From Paenibacillus sp. SYP-B4298 (GTDB taxonomy: Bacteria; Bacillota; Bacilli; Paenibacillales; Paenibacillaceae), in the NCBI RefSeq assembly GCF_027627475.1, contig NZ_CP115484.1, positions 3,270,001 to 3,334,000 of the forward strand: a stretch of DNA of 64,000 nt, read 5' to 3'. Each line of letters begins with the position of its first letter. The stretch's first letter is position 1. Made by a program: the position numbers and the translations under genes. The notes under the pieces were generated by a model, which was not told the origin of the DNA, searched no databases, and was given only the letters and a program-made list of their open reading frames with translations. This document shows, in pieces, positions 9,745 to 18,931 of this stretch.

Positions 9745-10890
9745 ATGCTGCCCTTTTACAAGAAATATTGGCGTACCGCATTTGACATTGCACTCATTGT
9801 TCTTACTGTATATCTTATTATGTATGCTTTCAGTTTTATATACCGGATTGCTACACCGGTCATTTTGTCCTTCGTCATATTTGCCATGATTGAGCCATTA
9901 GCAAGGCGACTGAACCGCATCGGCATCAGCAAGTCAATTGCATCCGCCATTTCAGTATTCTTCTTCGCCATCGTCATCGTCGGCGCATTCGTTGGAGCCG
10001 GGATGATCCTGACCCATCAGATTACAGGGCTGCTCAAGCTGCTGCCGCAATATCAGGACGAGATGAAGGAGCAGATTACGTCCATCTCTACCTATCTGAG
10101 CGACAAATCCACGCTCATTCCACCCGATATCATGAGCACGTCTGCCAACCTGATCGAGTCGGTCACCAAATGGGGAAGCGAGCTGGCCAAGTCATTCCTG
10201 AGCGGGTTTGTCGGCTTACTGACCTCGTTCTCGACCTTCATGTTCAATCTGGTCATCGCCGTGGTGCTGGCCTACTTCCTGAGCATCGAGATCGGAGACT
10301 GGAAGCGGATTGCCGGGGAGAAGACACCGCGAACCTTTAAGACCGCCTTCTTCTTTCTGAAGGATAATGTCTTCTCCGGTCTTGCCGTCTATCTGAAGGC
10401 ACAGATGAAGCTGATCAGCATGACCTTCATCATCATCCTGGCCGTCCTGCTTGTGCTTCGCGTGGACAATGCGTTCACGGTAGCCGTTATCTCGGCCATC
10501 TTTGATGTGTTGCCGCTGCTTGGGGTCAGCACGATCTTCATCCCGTGGATTATCTATCTCTTCATCGTGGGCAATACGACGCTTGCGCTATGCCTGAGCG
10601 CATTGCTGCTCGCGGTGCTGCTGGCCCGGCAAATTCTGGAGCCCAAGATTACCGGAGATTCACTGGGCGTATCGGCCTACACAACATTGGTCTTCATGAT
10701 CGTCTCTCTGTCGCTGTTCGGGGTTGCCGGCGTCATCCTGTCTCCGGTACTCGTCATTCTGATCAAGGCACTGTATGACCAAGGCTATCTGAAGCGCTGG
10801 ATTCGCAGACCAACGGATGAATATGACGATCAAGCGCCCCCTCCTGCGCCTCCCGCTTCGCCGGACGGCGGCGGAGCTGCAGCGACCTGA
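9745..10890 (+). CDS. AI-2E family (PerM-like) membrane protein
   Basis: 381 residues with about eight hydrophobic segments and the large extracytoplasmic loop (residues about 95-150) characteristic of the AI-2E/PerM/YtvI family. The conserved C-terminal part includes AVISAIFDVLPLLGVSTIFIPW, and a proline-rich tail (APPPAPPASPDGGG) ends the protein. The length fits the sporulation membrane protein YtvI as well as general AI-2E members; transported substrate is unknown for most of the family. Start supported by AAGGAGA ten bases upstream. It converges with the penicillin-binding protein gene with only 18 bases between stops. Confidence 0.85.
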   Translation: MLPFYKKYWRTAFDIALIVLTVYLIMYAFSFIYRIATPVILSFVIFAMIEPLARRLNRIGISKSIASAISVFFFAIVIVGAFVGAGMILTHQITGLLKLLPQYQDEMKEQITSISTYLSDKSTLIPPDIMSTSANLIESVTKWGSELAKSFLSGFVGLLTSFSTFMFNLVIAVVLAYFLSIEIGDWKRIAGEKTPRTFKTAFFFLKDNVFSGLAVYLKAQMKLISMTFIIILAVLLVLRVDNAFTVAVISAIFDVLPLLGVSTIFIPWIIYLFIVGNTTLALCLSALLLAVLLARQILEPKITGDSLGVSAYTTLVFMIVSLSLFGVAGVILSPVLVILIKALYDQGYLKRWIRRPTDEYDDQAPPPAPPASPDGGGAAAT

Positions 10891-10908
10891 TCGGAGCCGT
10901 ATTCCGGC

Positions 10909-12753
10909 TTACCCCCTCTTCCCTTCCGCCAGCCGCTCCATCACGCCCCGGAACAGCAGCGTCGCCTGATTGCTGCTGCCCGGGAGCCGATTCTCCGCGA
11001 CAACGGCGACCGCATAGCGTGCGGAGCGCGCTGGCCCATAGCCAACAAACCACTGATGATTGCGCTCCTTGCCATCCTGCAATGTCTGGGCGGTACCGGA
11101 CTTGCCAGCCAGCGGCCACTTCGTTCCAAGCAGCGACTTGCCAGTGCCTGATGCTACAACTCCCTCCATGCCGCGCAGCAGCGCATTTGCCGTCGCGGGC
11201 GCAATGCGCCCGTGCGGCGAGTGTAGCTGCTGCGAAGGCAAGCTCGCCAGCAGTTGCCCATTGCCGTAGCGCAGCTCGGAGACGATGCGGGGCGACTGGA
11301 CGATGCCGCCATGCAGCAGCGTCACCATCAGATTAGCTGCCTGCAGCGGAGAGAGCGCCACATCACGCTGACCAATCGCCGTCTGCGCCAGCAATCCGCC
11401 ATCTCGCTGTTGCGGGAGTCTATAGAATATGTGTCCCCCCTCCTCCTCTCCCAGCAGCCTTAGCGGCTGCCCGAGCGGCTCAAATACACCATTGCTATGC
11501 CAGCCAACCTGCTTGCCCAGCCCCAGCCTGTCCGCCGTATGCTGGAGCTGCCCCGGCAGCAGCCGCTCGCCGAGCGTCGCGAAGGCAATATTGCAGGATT
11601 GCGCGAGCGCCTCCTGCAATGTCAGCGTGCCATGTCCTCCATGCTTCCAACAGCTCAAGCCATACTTGCCGTATTCGCCACTACAGTGGAAGCGTTCGTT
11701 CAAGTTTGTCCGCCCCGCCTCCAGAGCGGCCGCCTCCGTCACGAGCTTGAAGACCGAGCCGGGCGCTATCGCATGAACCGCACGATTGATCATCTCCCGC
11801 CCTTCTGAACGAAGCGCATAGGGATCGTAGAGCGGACGCGACACCATCGCGATGACATCGGATGACTGGGCATCCAGCACGACGATTGCCCCTTCCTTCA
11901 GCCCGGCGCTATCGGCATACTGCTCCAGCCGAGTCTGAATATCCAGGTCGAGCGTCGTGACCACCCGCAGCGGATAGTACGGGTTGTCCTGACGTAAGAG
12001 CCGCATATCCAGCCCGTGCAGCGACTGGTTCATCCCATCTGTATAATGCGCGACCGAGACCGCGCCGATGCCATGCAGCAACGGGTCCAGCGACTTCTCC
12101 AGCCCCGCCCCGCCGATCCGGTCACGCAGCGACCATCTGCCTAGCGGAAGCTTGTCGCCATGCAGAGCAGCGATCCGCTCCGGGTGCTGGCTAATGTAGC
12201 CCAGCGCATGCATCGCCGGGTAGGGAGCCAGGTAGCGCTCCCGGTACGGAAGCGCACGGATGCCCTCCAGTCGCAGCTCCTGCAGTTGTGCAAGCTGATC
12301 TGTGCTCAGACGATACGGCTGCTTGCCCGGACGGCCTTGCTTATCATCATAGTAAAAGGACGGCTCCTTGAGGCTGTTAAGCCAGGACAACAATTGATCC
12401 GGGCGGGTCTTCAGGATAGCCGCCAGCCGCTCGTACTGCTCGTCGTACTCTTCAGACTTGCGACTCACCGGATATGCAGCCAGCGCCATCACCGTCTTGC
12501 CTGTCAACGCCCGACCGCTCCGATCGACAAAGTCGGCCCGACCGCCGTCCAGCACTAGCGTCCGCTCCCGCTGTCCGACGGATTCGCTCCGATAATGGGT
12601 CGCCTTCGCTGCTGCCGGGGTATGCGGCAGCCATTGCAACCAGGCCAGCCGAAGCACCTGCAGCAGAGCGATAGCCGTTACAGCAATCCCCAGCAGGAAT
12701 ATCCGCTTGTTGCGCATCGCTCTCATGCCTTTGGGTGCTGCTCTCCTCTGCAT
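10909..12753 (-). CDS. Class B penicillin-binding protein (transpeptidase)
   Basis: A 614-residue peptidoglycan transpeptidase. One N-terminal membrane helix (about residues 15-35), a dimerisation/pedestal region, then the transpeptidase domain with SxxK (APGSVFKLVTEA, about residue 345), SxN (SCN in AQSCNIAFATLGE, about 405) and KSGT (LAGKSGTAQT, about 545). The start at 12753 has GGAGGG ten bases upstream; an earlier methionine in the same frame lacks this. Resembles SpoVD/PbpA-like elongation or sporulation enzymes, but no PASTA domain is seen and the exact paralogue cannot be named. Confidence 0.9.
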   Translation of the reverse strand: MQRRAAPKGMRAMRNKRIFLLGIAVTAIALLQVLRLAWLQWLPHTPAAAKATHYRSESVGQRERTLVLDGGRADFVDRSGRALTGKTVMALAAYPVSRKSEEYDEQYERLAAILKTRPDQLLSWLNSLKEPSFYYDDKQGRPGKQPYRLSTDQLAQLQELRLEGIRALPYRERYLAPYPAMHALGYISQHPERIAALHGDKLPLGRWSLRDRIGGAGLEKSLDPLLHGIGAVSVAHYTDGMNQSLHGLDMRLLRQDNPYYPLRVVTTLDLDIQTRLEQYADSAGLKEGAIVVLDAQSSDVIAMVSRPLYDPYALRSEGREMINRAVHAIAPGSVFKLVTEAAALEAGRTNLNERFHCSGEYGKYGLSCWKHGGHGTLTLQEALAQSCNIAFATLGERLLPGQLQHTADRLGLGKQVGWHSNGVFEPLGQPLRLLGEEEGGHIFYRLPQQRDGGLLAQTAIGQRDVALSPLQAANLMVTLLHGGIVQSPRIVSELRYGNGQLLASLPSQQLHSPHGRIAPATANALLRGMEGVVASGTGKSLLGTKWPLAGKSGTAQTLQDGKERNHQWFVGYGPARSARYAVAVVAENRLPGSSNQATLLFRGVMERLAEGKRG

Positions 12754-12954
12754 CTTCTCATCCCTCCAGTATAGAATCAGTATGACCAATTTGGGCATTC
12801 GATACTATCAGATGGGATGTTGTGACTATACATATAGTCCATCCCGCTGCCTGAGCCGACAATACGAGACAATAGCTGGACGAGTGTGGACGGCAGCACG
12901 AATAGCTGCGACCTAGACGGCCACAGCTACTCCAGATTGACATTGAGATAGAAC

Positions 12955-14247
12955 TCAGGATAACAGCCAGAGCCAGACATATAGCCCTGTCAGCGTAACG
13001 AATAACGTAGGGACGGTCAGCACCACCCCGACCTTGAGATAATAGCCCCATGAGATCTTGACACCTTTGCGTGCCAGCACATGCAGCCATAGCAAGGTTG
13101 CAAGCGATCCGATCGGCGTAATTTTGGGCCCGAGGTCCGAGCCAATCACGTTCGCATAGATCAACGCCTCGCGCAGCACTCCGCTCGTTGCTGTCTCCTG
13201 AATCGCCAATGCATTGATCATCACGGTAGGCATATTGTTCATGACCGACGACAGCAGGGCGGCAATCGCCCCCATGCCGAGCGTTGCAGCATACAGCCCT
13301 TGCTCAGCCACGGTCTGAATCATGCCGCTGAGCTCCGTTGTCAGCCCGACATTGCGCAGGCCGTATACGACCACGTACATCCCGATGGAGAAGACCACAA
13401 CAGCCCATGGCGCCTCCTTCAGCATCCGCTTCGTGTCCACCGCATCACTCCGGCGAGAGAGCATCACAAAGATAAGTGCCGCAACACCTGCGATCGCAGA
13501 AACTGGCACACGAATGAACTCACTGAGCAAGTACGCCACGAACAATATCGCCAGAATAACCCATGAAGCGCGAAATAGCCGCTTGTCTTTGATCGCATCT
13601 GCTGGCTGCTTCAGGCTCGCCATATCATACTGCTTAGGAATGCTCTTGCGGAAAAACAGATACAGCACCCCTATACTGGCAACGAGCGCAAACAGATTAG
13701 GTACCATCATTCGGCTCGCATATCTCAGGAAATCAATACCGAAGAAGTCAGCCGACACGATGTTGACCAGATTGCTAATGACAAACGGCAGCGATGTCGT
13801 ATCCGATATGAAGCCGCCAGCCATAATGAAAGGTAGAATCATGCGGTCATCAAATTTCAACGCCCGAACCATCGCCAGCACGATCGGGGTCAGGATCAGG
13901 GCAGCACCATCATTGGCAAAAAAAGCAGCGACGACCGCGCCTAGCAACGTAACGAGGATGAACATCCGTGTGCCATTTCCCCGAGCAAGCCGGGCCATAT
14001 GCAGAGCCGCCCATTCAAAAAACCCCAGCTCATCCAGGATGAGCGAAATCAGAATAATCGCAATGAAGGTCAGCGTGGCATTCCACACGATGAGCGTAAC
14101 ATCCCGTACATCTCCAAAGCTGACCACACCCAGCATGAGCGCGAGCAACGCTCCGCCAGCAGCACTCCAGCCGATGCCGATGCCCTTGGGCTGCCAGATG
14201 ACGAAGAGCAACGTAAGTAAGAATAAAAAAATCGCAAGATATAACAT
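12955..14247 (-). CDS. arsB: Arsenite efflux pump ArsB
   Basis: A 430-residue integral membrane protein with about 12 hydrophobic segments that matches ArsB closely: [20 protein letters not shown] near residue 20, [20 protein letters not shown] near 70, and [20 protein letters not shown] near 105. ArsB exports arsenite or antimonite using the proton gradient, alone or with ArsA. The start at 14247 is set by GGGAGGAA about 8 bases upstream; an earlier start lacks this. No arsR, arsC or arsA neighbour is present, so regulation is unclear. It lies just beyond the end of the cas operon, in the same direction. Confidence 0.92.
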   Translation of the reverse strand: MLYLAIFLFLLTLLFVIWQPKGIGIGWSAAGGALLALMLGVVSFGDVRDVTLIVWNATLTFIAIILISLILDELGFFEWAALHMARLARGNGTRMFILVTLLGAVVAAFFANDGAALILTPIVLAMVRALKFDDRMILPFIMAGGFISDTTSLPFVISNLVNIVSADFFGIDFLRYASRMMVPNLFALVASIGVLYLFFRKSIPKQYDMASLKQPADAIKDKRLFRASWVILAILFVAYLLSEFIRVPVSAIAGVAALIFVMLSRRSDAVDTKRMLKEAPWAVVVFSIGMYVVVYGLRNVGLTTELSGMIQTVAEQGLYAATLGMGAIAALLSSVMNNMPTVMINALAIQETATSGVLREALIYANVIGSDLGPKITPIGSLATLLWLHVLARKGVKISWGYYLKVGVVLTVPTLFVTLTGLYVWLWLLS

Positions 14248-14745
14248 CTGGTTCCTCCCGAGCGACGTACACATGATGAATTTCATAACTTAGCAGGTTC
14301 AACCTACGCCACAAGCAGGAGCTTATGAGATAAGAGATGATGATAGCAAGCTACTCCATGCCTGCCCGCAAGGCTTAGCAGTTGCTGCTGTGACACAAGC
14401 CTTCTGTATTCTATAATTATGCGTTACCTTATTCACTCCATCAGAATGATCCGCCAGCTCTAAGGACTGGACAATCTCATCCCGTACAAGGTACCGCCTC
14501 CGCTCCTCCTCCTTCATTCTCAACAATCGAACTGGCAGTCTCACTTCCTGCCCTCATGAGTATAAGCTGTCGCTTATCCTTATGTCCATTCTTTTCATGA
14601 CATGCTTCCATCGGCTGCACAATCAGTGAACACATGACGATGTCCATGACGGATTAATGACCAGACAAACTAAGCAAGACGTGAGAGAGGGACGTTGCTT
14701 GCTTACTTGCATGATGCATGGAGCTGGATGGTCAGCATACAGAAA
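14248..14745. other. About 500 bases without a supported gene between arsB and the cas operon
   Basis: A 73-codon frame (14544-14323, minus) lies here but its start lacks a spaced ribosome binding site and its product resembles nothing known to me. A purine-rich GAAGGAGGAGGAG run lies near 14500-14516. No CRISPR repeat, tRNA or transposon end was found. The arsB promoter is presumably in this stretch. Confidence 0.45.
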
Positions 14746-14780
14746 CGGCTCTCAAATTCATATTGAGAGCCGTTTCTATG
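14746..14780. terminator. Terminator at the end of the cas operon
   Basis: An inverted repeat (AGAAACGGCTCTCAA / TTGAGAGCCGTTTCT) with a 7-8 base loop lies about 36 bases past the stop of the last cas gene. The stem is perfect and 15 base pairs long; the U-tract is short. Confidence 0.65.
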
Positions 14781-14815
14781 CAGAGGATAGAGATACCCTC
14801 TTCCTCACATGAGAG

Positions 14816-16852
14816 CTACCTCGTTTTGCTATTTCTGTTGTCCCTTCCATAATTCTTTGAATATTTATTCTGGCCTTTATTATTCGACCCAGACTTTGTT
14901 AGTTTGTTCAACCATTTATGCGGAGAATTCTTATCCAACTCCTCATCTATGGTCGGCAAGACCTTTGCAAAAAAGCCTCGCTTTATGCTTTTGTTTGCTG
15001 AAAACCACTGGTGCGAGGCTGTACTGTTGCTGGTTCCGCTGTCCTTGTTATCATCACCTAGCGGATAGGAAACATGGCTTGGCTTCCTACTCCAGTTTAA
15101 AATCTTCTTTAGTTGCTTCATCCCCGCAGTTTCACCGAGCCGAGCACCTTCCAGTATCCCCTGATCCAGCTCCTGCACCGAGCGCCTGCCGGAGCTGCTG
15201 TCCAGTTGACGAACCATGATTCGTTCCATCTCAACCTGTACACTGCCAAAGCCGAGCGGCTTTCCGCGCCCCATTTTGTGAGCGCAGTCGGCATTCTCAA
15301 AGGTCAACGCCCAGCGCAAGCGATTGAGCTCCTCTGCTGTCACCGCATCAAAATAGATGCGGCATGTAAAAGCTTGACCCTTGTCGACAGCCCGCACACG
15401 CTGCTTCATGCTGCTTAGTTGATCATCCGCAGGATAAGGATTTGTAGAGACGCCATTGGGGTTGCCGAATGGTTCATGATGCCAATAAAACTTGCGTCCT
15501 CTGATTTTCAACTGGCCTTTCTTAAGGTATTGAATCCCTGGAGTAACGTAATCGTAAGTCCAGATCGGGAACCCATACCCCTCAGAACTCTGCTTAGTTA
15601 CAGGAAAGGTATAAAACTCTACTGTGCCTGGCTTCGGCTCTCCAAGCTCGGGAAGCGTGAGTGTCATCAGGCTATAATTGGGTGAGCCATTATCAAGCCA
15701 CTCGCCATCGGAGAATCTCACTCTCGATGCCAGCGACCGGTCGCCTGTCATCCCGAACAAACTGCATGCAGGACACAGCCGACCGCGATCATCACAAGGC
15801 TGATACCCCCCATTTTCGGTAAGCAGTTCCTCAACTCCCGTCTGAAATACCTCCTTGGAGATCATGGCCGGGGTCAGATACCTAGCAACATCAATTTTCT
15901 TATCACGCTGGTTGGTGTAATATACCGGAAGTTCGAGGACTTTCTTGTTTTCTGGCTGTTCCATTATTTCAAGGCACGCTGCCCATTGCTCATAACCTGA
16001 ATGCTTACTATCCTTTTTATGACGGTTTATTTTCGGGTCTGCATACTGCCTTAAAAGCTCTTTAAGCCGGTCTAATTCGCCATCGGCAATGGGAATCGTG
16101 CGCCCACGAGGGATAAAAACGGACTCATGATGCTTACTATTAAATGCTTCACCCTTGTGCAGGTACCCTTGTACCCAGCCGTCGTCTGTTTTCTCACCTT
16201 TAGCAACATCCGTTGCTACATGAAATTTGGTCGAAAAATTTTTTCTCGTTTTAAATGTTTCACGCGACTTTTGAACAGAAATCAGTTCACCCTCCCGCCA
16301 ACGGCAGTACTCATCCTGAGAAACAAATCTCCCATGACGACCTTCACCCTCGCACTTCACATTCAGCATGACCCGCTCGCACTCCTCCACCTCCCAGCCG
16401 CCATCCTGATTCCTCCTAAGGAGTCCGGGACATTTCGGCTGCGTTGTGCGCCGATGCAGCTTGCGGTTCAGATCGACCGTGGACAGACAGCCATTGAAGG
16501 CCGCTTCATAGACGCTGCGAATCACGCCGCGCAGCTCCGAGCCGGGAATGACCGGCCGTTCATATTTCCCGTTGGCCGCTCCCTTCCCCCCAGATGCCAG
16601 GTTAACGTAGGAGAAAAAGTCATAGCTGTTGCCATCCTCCACCTTCTCCTCAGCCTGATGCAGTGCCGCAGCATTGGAGGTATTAGGAATGATCAGGGGC
16701 GTCAGCGTCTTCAGCGTACACTCCACATATCCGGTGAGCAGCGGCCCTGTATTAGCATGCGCTGGCGCATCCTTATGGCAATGACCCTCCAGCGGGACAA
16801 AATTATACGGATTAACAAAGCGCTCTGGCTTACCATTTCCATTCTGACTCAC
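14816..16852 (-). CDS. TIGR03986-type RAMP (Cas7 with insertion) of a type III-D effector
   Basis: A 678-residue RAMP protein. The N-terminus carries RFVNPYNFVPLEG, typical of the TIGR03986 family. The Cas7-like element ERPVIPGSELRGVIR is near residue 100, a CPACSLFGMTGD segment near 358, and a C-terminal glycine-rich MGRGKPLGFGSV near 528. A long stretch between about residues 130 and 340 interrupts the fold, as in the Cas7-insertion subunit of III-Dv complexes. The last 100 residues are polar and basic (SGSNNKGQNKYSKNYG). GTG at 16852 overlaps the csx19 stop as TAGTG and has AGGGGGAG just upstream; a GTG nine codons earlier is less well placed. It likely binds crRNA in the effector backbone. 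Its base composition is more AT-rich than its neighbours. Confidence 0.85.
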   Translation of the reverse strand: MSQNGNGKPERFVNPYNFVPLEGHCHKDAPAHANTGPLLTGYVECTLKTLTPLIIPNTSNAAALHQAEEKVEDGNSYDFFSYVNLASGGKGAANGKYERPVIPGSELRGVIRSVYEAAFNGCLSTVDLNRKLHRRTTQPKCPGLLRRNQDGGWEVEECERVMLNVKCEGEGRHGRFVSQDEYCRWREGELISVQKSRETFKTRKNFSTKFHVATDVAKGEKTDDGWVQGYLHKGEAFNSKHHESVFIPRGRTIPIADGELDRLKELLRQYADPKINRHKKDSKHSGYEQWAACLEIMEQPENKKVLELPVYYTNQRDKKIDVARYLTPAMISKEVFQTGVEELLTENGGYQPCDDRGRLCPACSLFGMTGDRSLASRVRFSDGEWLDNGSPNYSLMTLTLPELGEPKPGTVEFYTFPVTKQSSEGYGFPIWTYDYVTPGIQYLKKGQLKIRGRKFYWHHEPFGNPNGVSTNPYPADDQLSSMKQRVRAVDKGQAFTCRIYFDAVTAEELNRLRWALTFENADCAHKMGRGKPLGFGSVQVEMERIMVRQLDSSSGRRSVQELDQGILEGARLGETAGMKQLKKILNWSRKPSHVSYPLGDDNKDSGTSNSTASHQWFSANKSIKRGFFAKVLPTIDEELDKNSPHKWLNKLTKSGSNNKGQNKYSKNYGRDNRNSKTR

Positions 16853-17532
16853 TAGCCCTCTCCCCCTTTCTGCGTCCACACGGCGAACGTCACAAGCCGT
16901 TCATCCACATACTGAAACGGATTCACCGACTCGTCGAATTCACCGCCCGTGCCGGGCTTGTTGCGGTTCAATGGAATGGAATCATTCTCCGATTCAACAT
17001 CCGTACCCGGATTCAGTTGATTCATCTGAATGTAGTGGCGAACTTGAACAGCCGCCTCTCCATGCTCGGGTAGCGCCATTGGAATATACAGTTTGGTTCC
17101 CCGGCCCGATTCCAACAACGACCAGCCCATCTCATCTGTTCCCTTACGGCAGGCGCCCCACAGCTTATGCTGCTCGTCCATAATGTGCAATTGCTTCCCC
17201 TGTTCTTCCACAGGCTGATCCAGACGATACCGACAGCGGAATTTCTCTCCCGCTTCCATCCGCACGGCCTTGAACTCTCCCTCTGCGTGAAAGAGCCGCA
17301 GCTCCTGAACATAGCGCAACGATTGCAACGGGGCAGGACGACCATCCAGTCCTAACACCAGTTGACCAGATGTCCAGGTTCCGAAGCACACCGCATGATC
17401 CAGCATCGCATAGGCATACACATTCTGTGCCTGCTCCAGCACGCTAGCGGCCTTGCCCCACACCTCCTCTTCCTCGCACAACCAGGAGAGAGTCGTATTG
17501 TCCTTACAAGTTTGAAATGTCAGCGTGCTCAT
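16852..17532 (-). CDS. csx19: Csx19 family protein of a type III-D CRISPR effector
   Basis: 226 residues resembling Csx19 (TIGR03984). The pattern LRYVQELRLFHAEGEFKAVRM, a charged barrel-like middle and DEQHKLWGACRK (about residue 125) fit this small type III-D subunit. Csx19 is a structural component of III-D complexes and has no known catalytic motif. The start at 17532 follows AACAGGAGGAGG and overlaps the preceding gene by 29 bases. Residues about 165-200 are variable and polar. Assignment rests on family memory and on position between two RAMP genes. Confidence 0.75.
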   Translation of the reverse strand: MSTLTFQTCKDNTTLSWLCEEEEVWGKAASVLEQAQNVYAYAMLDHAVCFGTWTSGQLVLGLDGRPAPLQSLRYVQELRLFHAEGEFKAVRMEAGEKFRCRYRLDQPVEEQGKQLHIMDEQHKLWGACRKGTDEMGWSLLESGRGTKLYIPMALPEHGEAAVQVRHYIQMNQLNPGTDVESENDSIPLNRNKPGTGGEFDESVNPFQYVDERLVTFAVWTQKGGEG

Positions 17533-18931
17533 CGGTATCCTCCTCCTGTTGCAGCCATTGGATAGCAGCCCTGCCATAATGAAGCTCTGCATCACTTTCG
17601 ATCGGCTTGCCGTCGATGAGCACCGCCCCATGCTCTGCAAGCACGCCACGTCCGATAGCCGTTTCGCCACCAATCGGCATTAGCCCATCCTGCAGGTCTC
17701 GAACCGCCCATAGCAACAGACCGCACAGGGCATCTGTCGGCACCCTTCCTGCCGCATCCCGTTCATGCCAGCGCAAGACCAGCGCTGTCTTGCCACCAGC
17801 CCAAGGCTGGGTGGTGAACAGGGCTCCCGACTTTACCCCGCCAGTAAAACGGTCAATCGCTGTTCTGGATACGGGCAATGAAGCGCCGCCACAAACAACT
17901 GATTCCTCGACGCGCAGCAGGGAGGCCGTCAGCTTCGCCCGCTGTGACGCATCGCCCTCCAGCCATGTGCCAAATAGCAGCTCAGCCTTCTGTTTCGCTA
18001 CTTCCGAATTAAGCCCAGTCTCCTGCATCAGTCGATGAATGTGCCGCCGCAATGCCCCCGCCCAGCTTGTGCCCGGGATGACAGCCGTTCCTGCTCCATT
18101 GCGTAGCTGCTCGTAATCGCTTGATTCCGAAGCATATTGCCGAATCATCAGCGTCTGCCGAACCGCCAGCTCCACCCGCAGCTCATGCCATCCCGAGACT
18201 TGCGACCGAGTGCGTTCCCCCCTGGTGGACAGTAACTCGCTTTCTCGCGGATGCCATGGCATGGAATGAGTGAAGCTGTCCCAATTCCACACCAGCCACC
18301 TCTGGCTATCTTCTATGCGCTCTGGTGTATGCTCGAACCGAATCATCTGAACCTTGTCCACTTGAAGCCTGCCGAACCCTCGATTGCCCTTCGCTCCAAA
18401 GGTTAGAGTGCCGTCCGCCATTCCATCGATCAGAACATGCAGTAGCTCTGCTTCCTTCTCCTCATCGGAAGCTGCCCCTTGCGCTCCATCATTGAAGCCG
18501 CGGCTAACGTTTTGCTGACGCAGCACCCACTCCAGCCGCATCTTGAACGGAGTTCCCGCCTCGACGGTTTCCACTATATATTTGGCCTTATCGACCGCAG
18601 TCTTATATTCATCCAGCTTGACGCCATCGCGTCGCGCAACCTTCACTTGTCTACGGTCGCCCAGCTCCATGTGGTAGCAGTTCAATCGGCTCTTGAAGCC
18701 TGTAGCCGAGCCGAACAGCCTTTGAATAACGTTCTCCTCTGCACCATGGCACTGTCTCAAATAATTCGCGAATGCCCCCGCAAGCGAGCTGCCCGGAGTA
18801 TAAGGCCAACCGTATGCATCTCGGATGACATCACTGTCGGTCACCTCATCCTTCCCCGAGCCGGCAAGCATCGGAGAAGCAAGCACGCCCTCGATCTGCA
18901 GACAATACCGTTTCACTATCGGATTGCTCAT
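17504..18931 (-). CDS. Double-Cas7 RAMP fusion (Cas7-2x) of a type III-D effector
   Basis: 475 residues holding two RAMP modules in one chain. Module one (about 1-210) has the Csm3-like loop DVIRDAYGWPYTPGSSLAGAF near residue 35 and ends with the glycine-rich GAKGNRGFGRLQV near 190. Module two (about 235-460) has NGAGTAVIPGTSWAGALRRH near 285 and PIGGETAIGRGVL near 440. Acidic residues just before each PG(S/T)S loop (D31, D33 region; SSDY in module two) are where Cas7-type ribonucleases keep their catalytic aspartate, so target-RNA cleavage is plausible. Starts at 18931, overlapping the previous stop as ATGA. Such a two-Cas7 chain is a feature of III-Dv complexes. Confidence 0.85.
   Translation of the reverse strand: MSNPIVKRYCLQIEGVLASPMLAGSGKDEVTDSDVIRDAYGWPYTPGSSLAGAFANYLRQCHGAEENVIQRLFGSATGFKSRLNCYHMELGDRRQVKVARRDGVKLDEYKTAVDKAKYIVETVEAGTPFKMRLEWVLRQQNVSRGFNDGAQGAASDEEKEAELLHVLIDGMADGTLTFGAKGNRGFGRLQVDKVQMIRFEHTPERIEDSQRWLVWNWDSFTHSMPWHPRESELLSTRGERTRSQVSGWHELRVELAVRQTLMIRQYASESSDYEQLRNGAGTAVIPGTSWAGALRRHIHRLMQETGLNSEVAKQKAELLFGTWLEGDASQRAKLTASLLRVEESVVCGGASLPVSRTAIDRFTGGVKSGALFTTQPWAGGKTALVLRWHERDAAGRVPTDALCGLLLWAVRDLQDGLMPIGGETAIGRGVLAEHGAVLIDGKPIESDAELHYGRAAIQWLQQEEDTDEHADISNL

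Noticed and set aside
14323-14544. 73-residue frame between arsB and the cas operon
   Set aside because: No properly spaced ribosome binding site, no known family, not ArsR-like.
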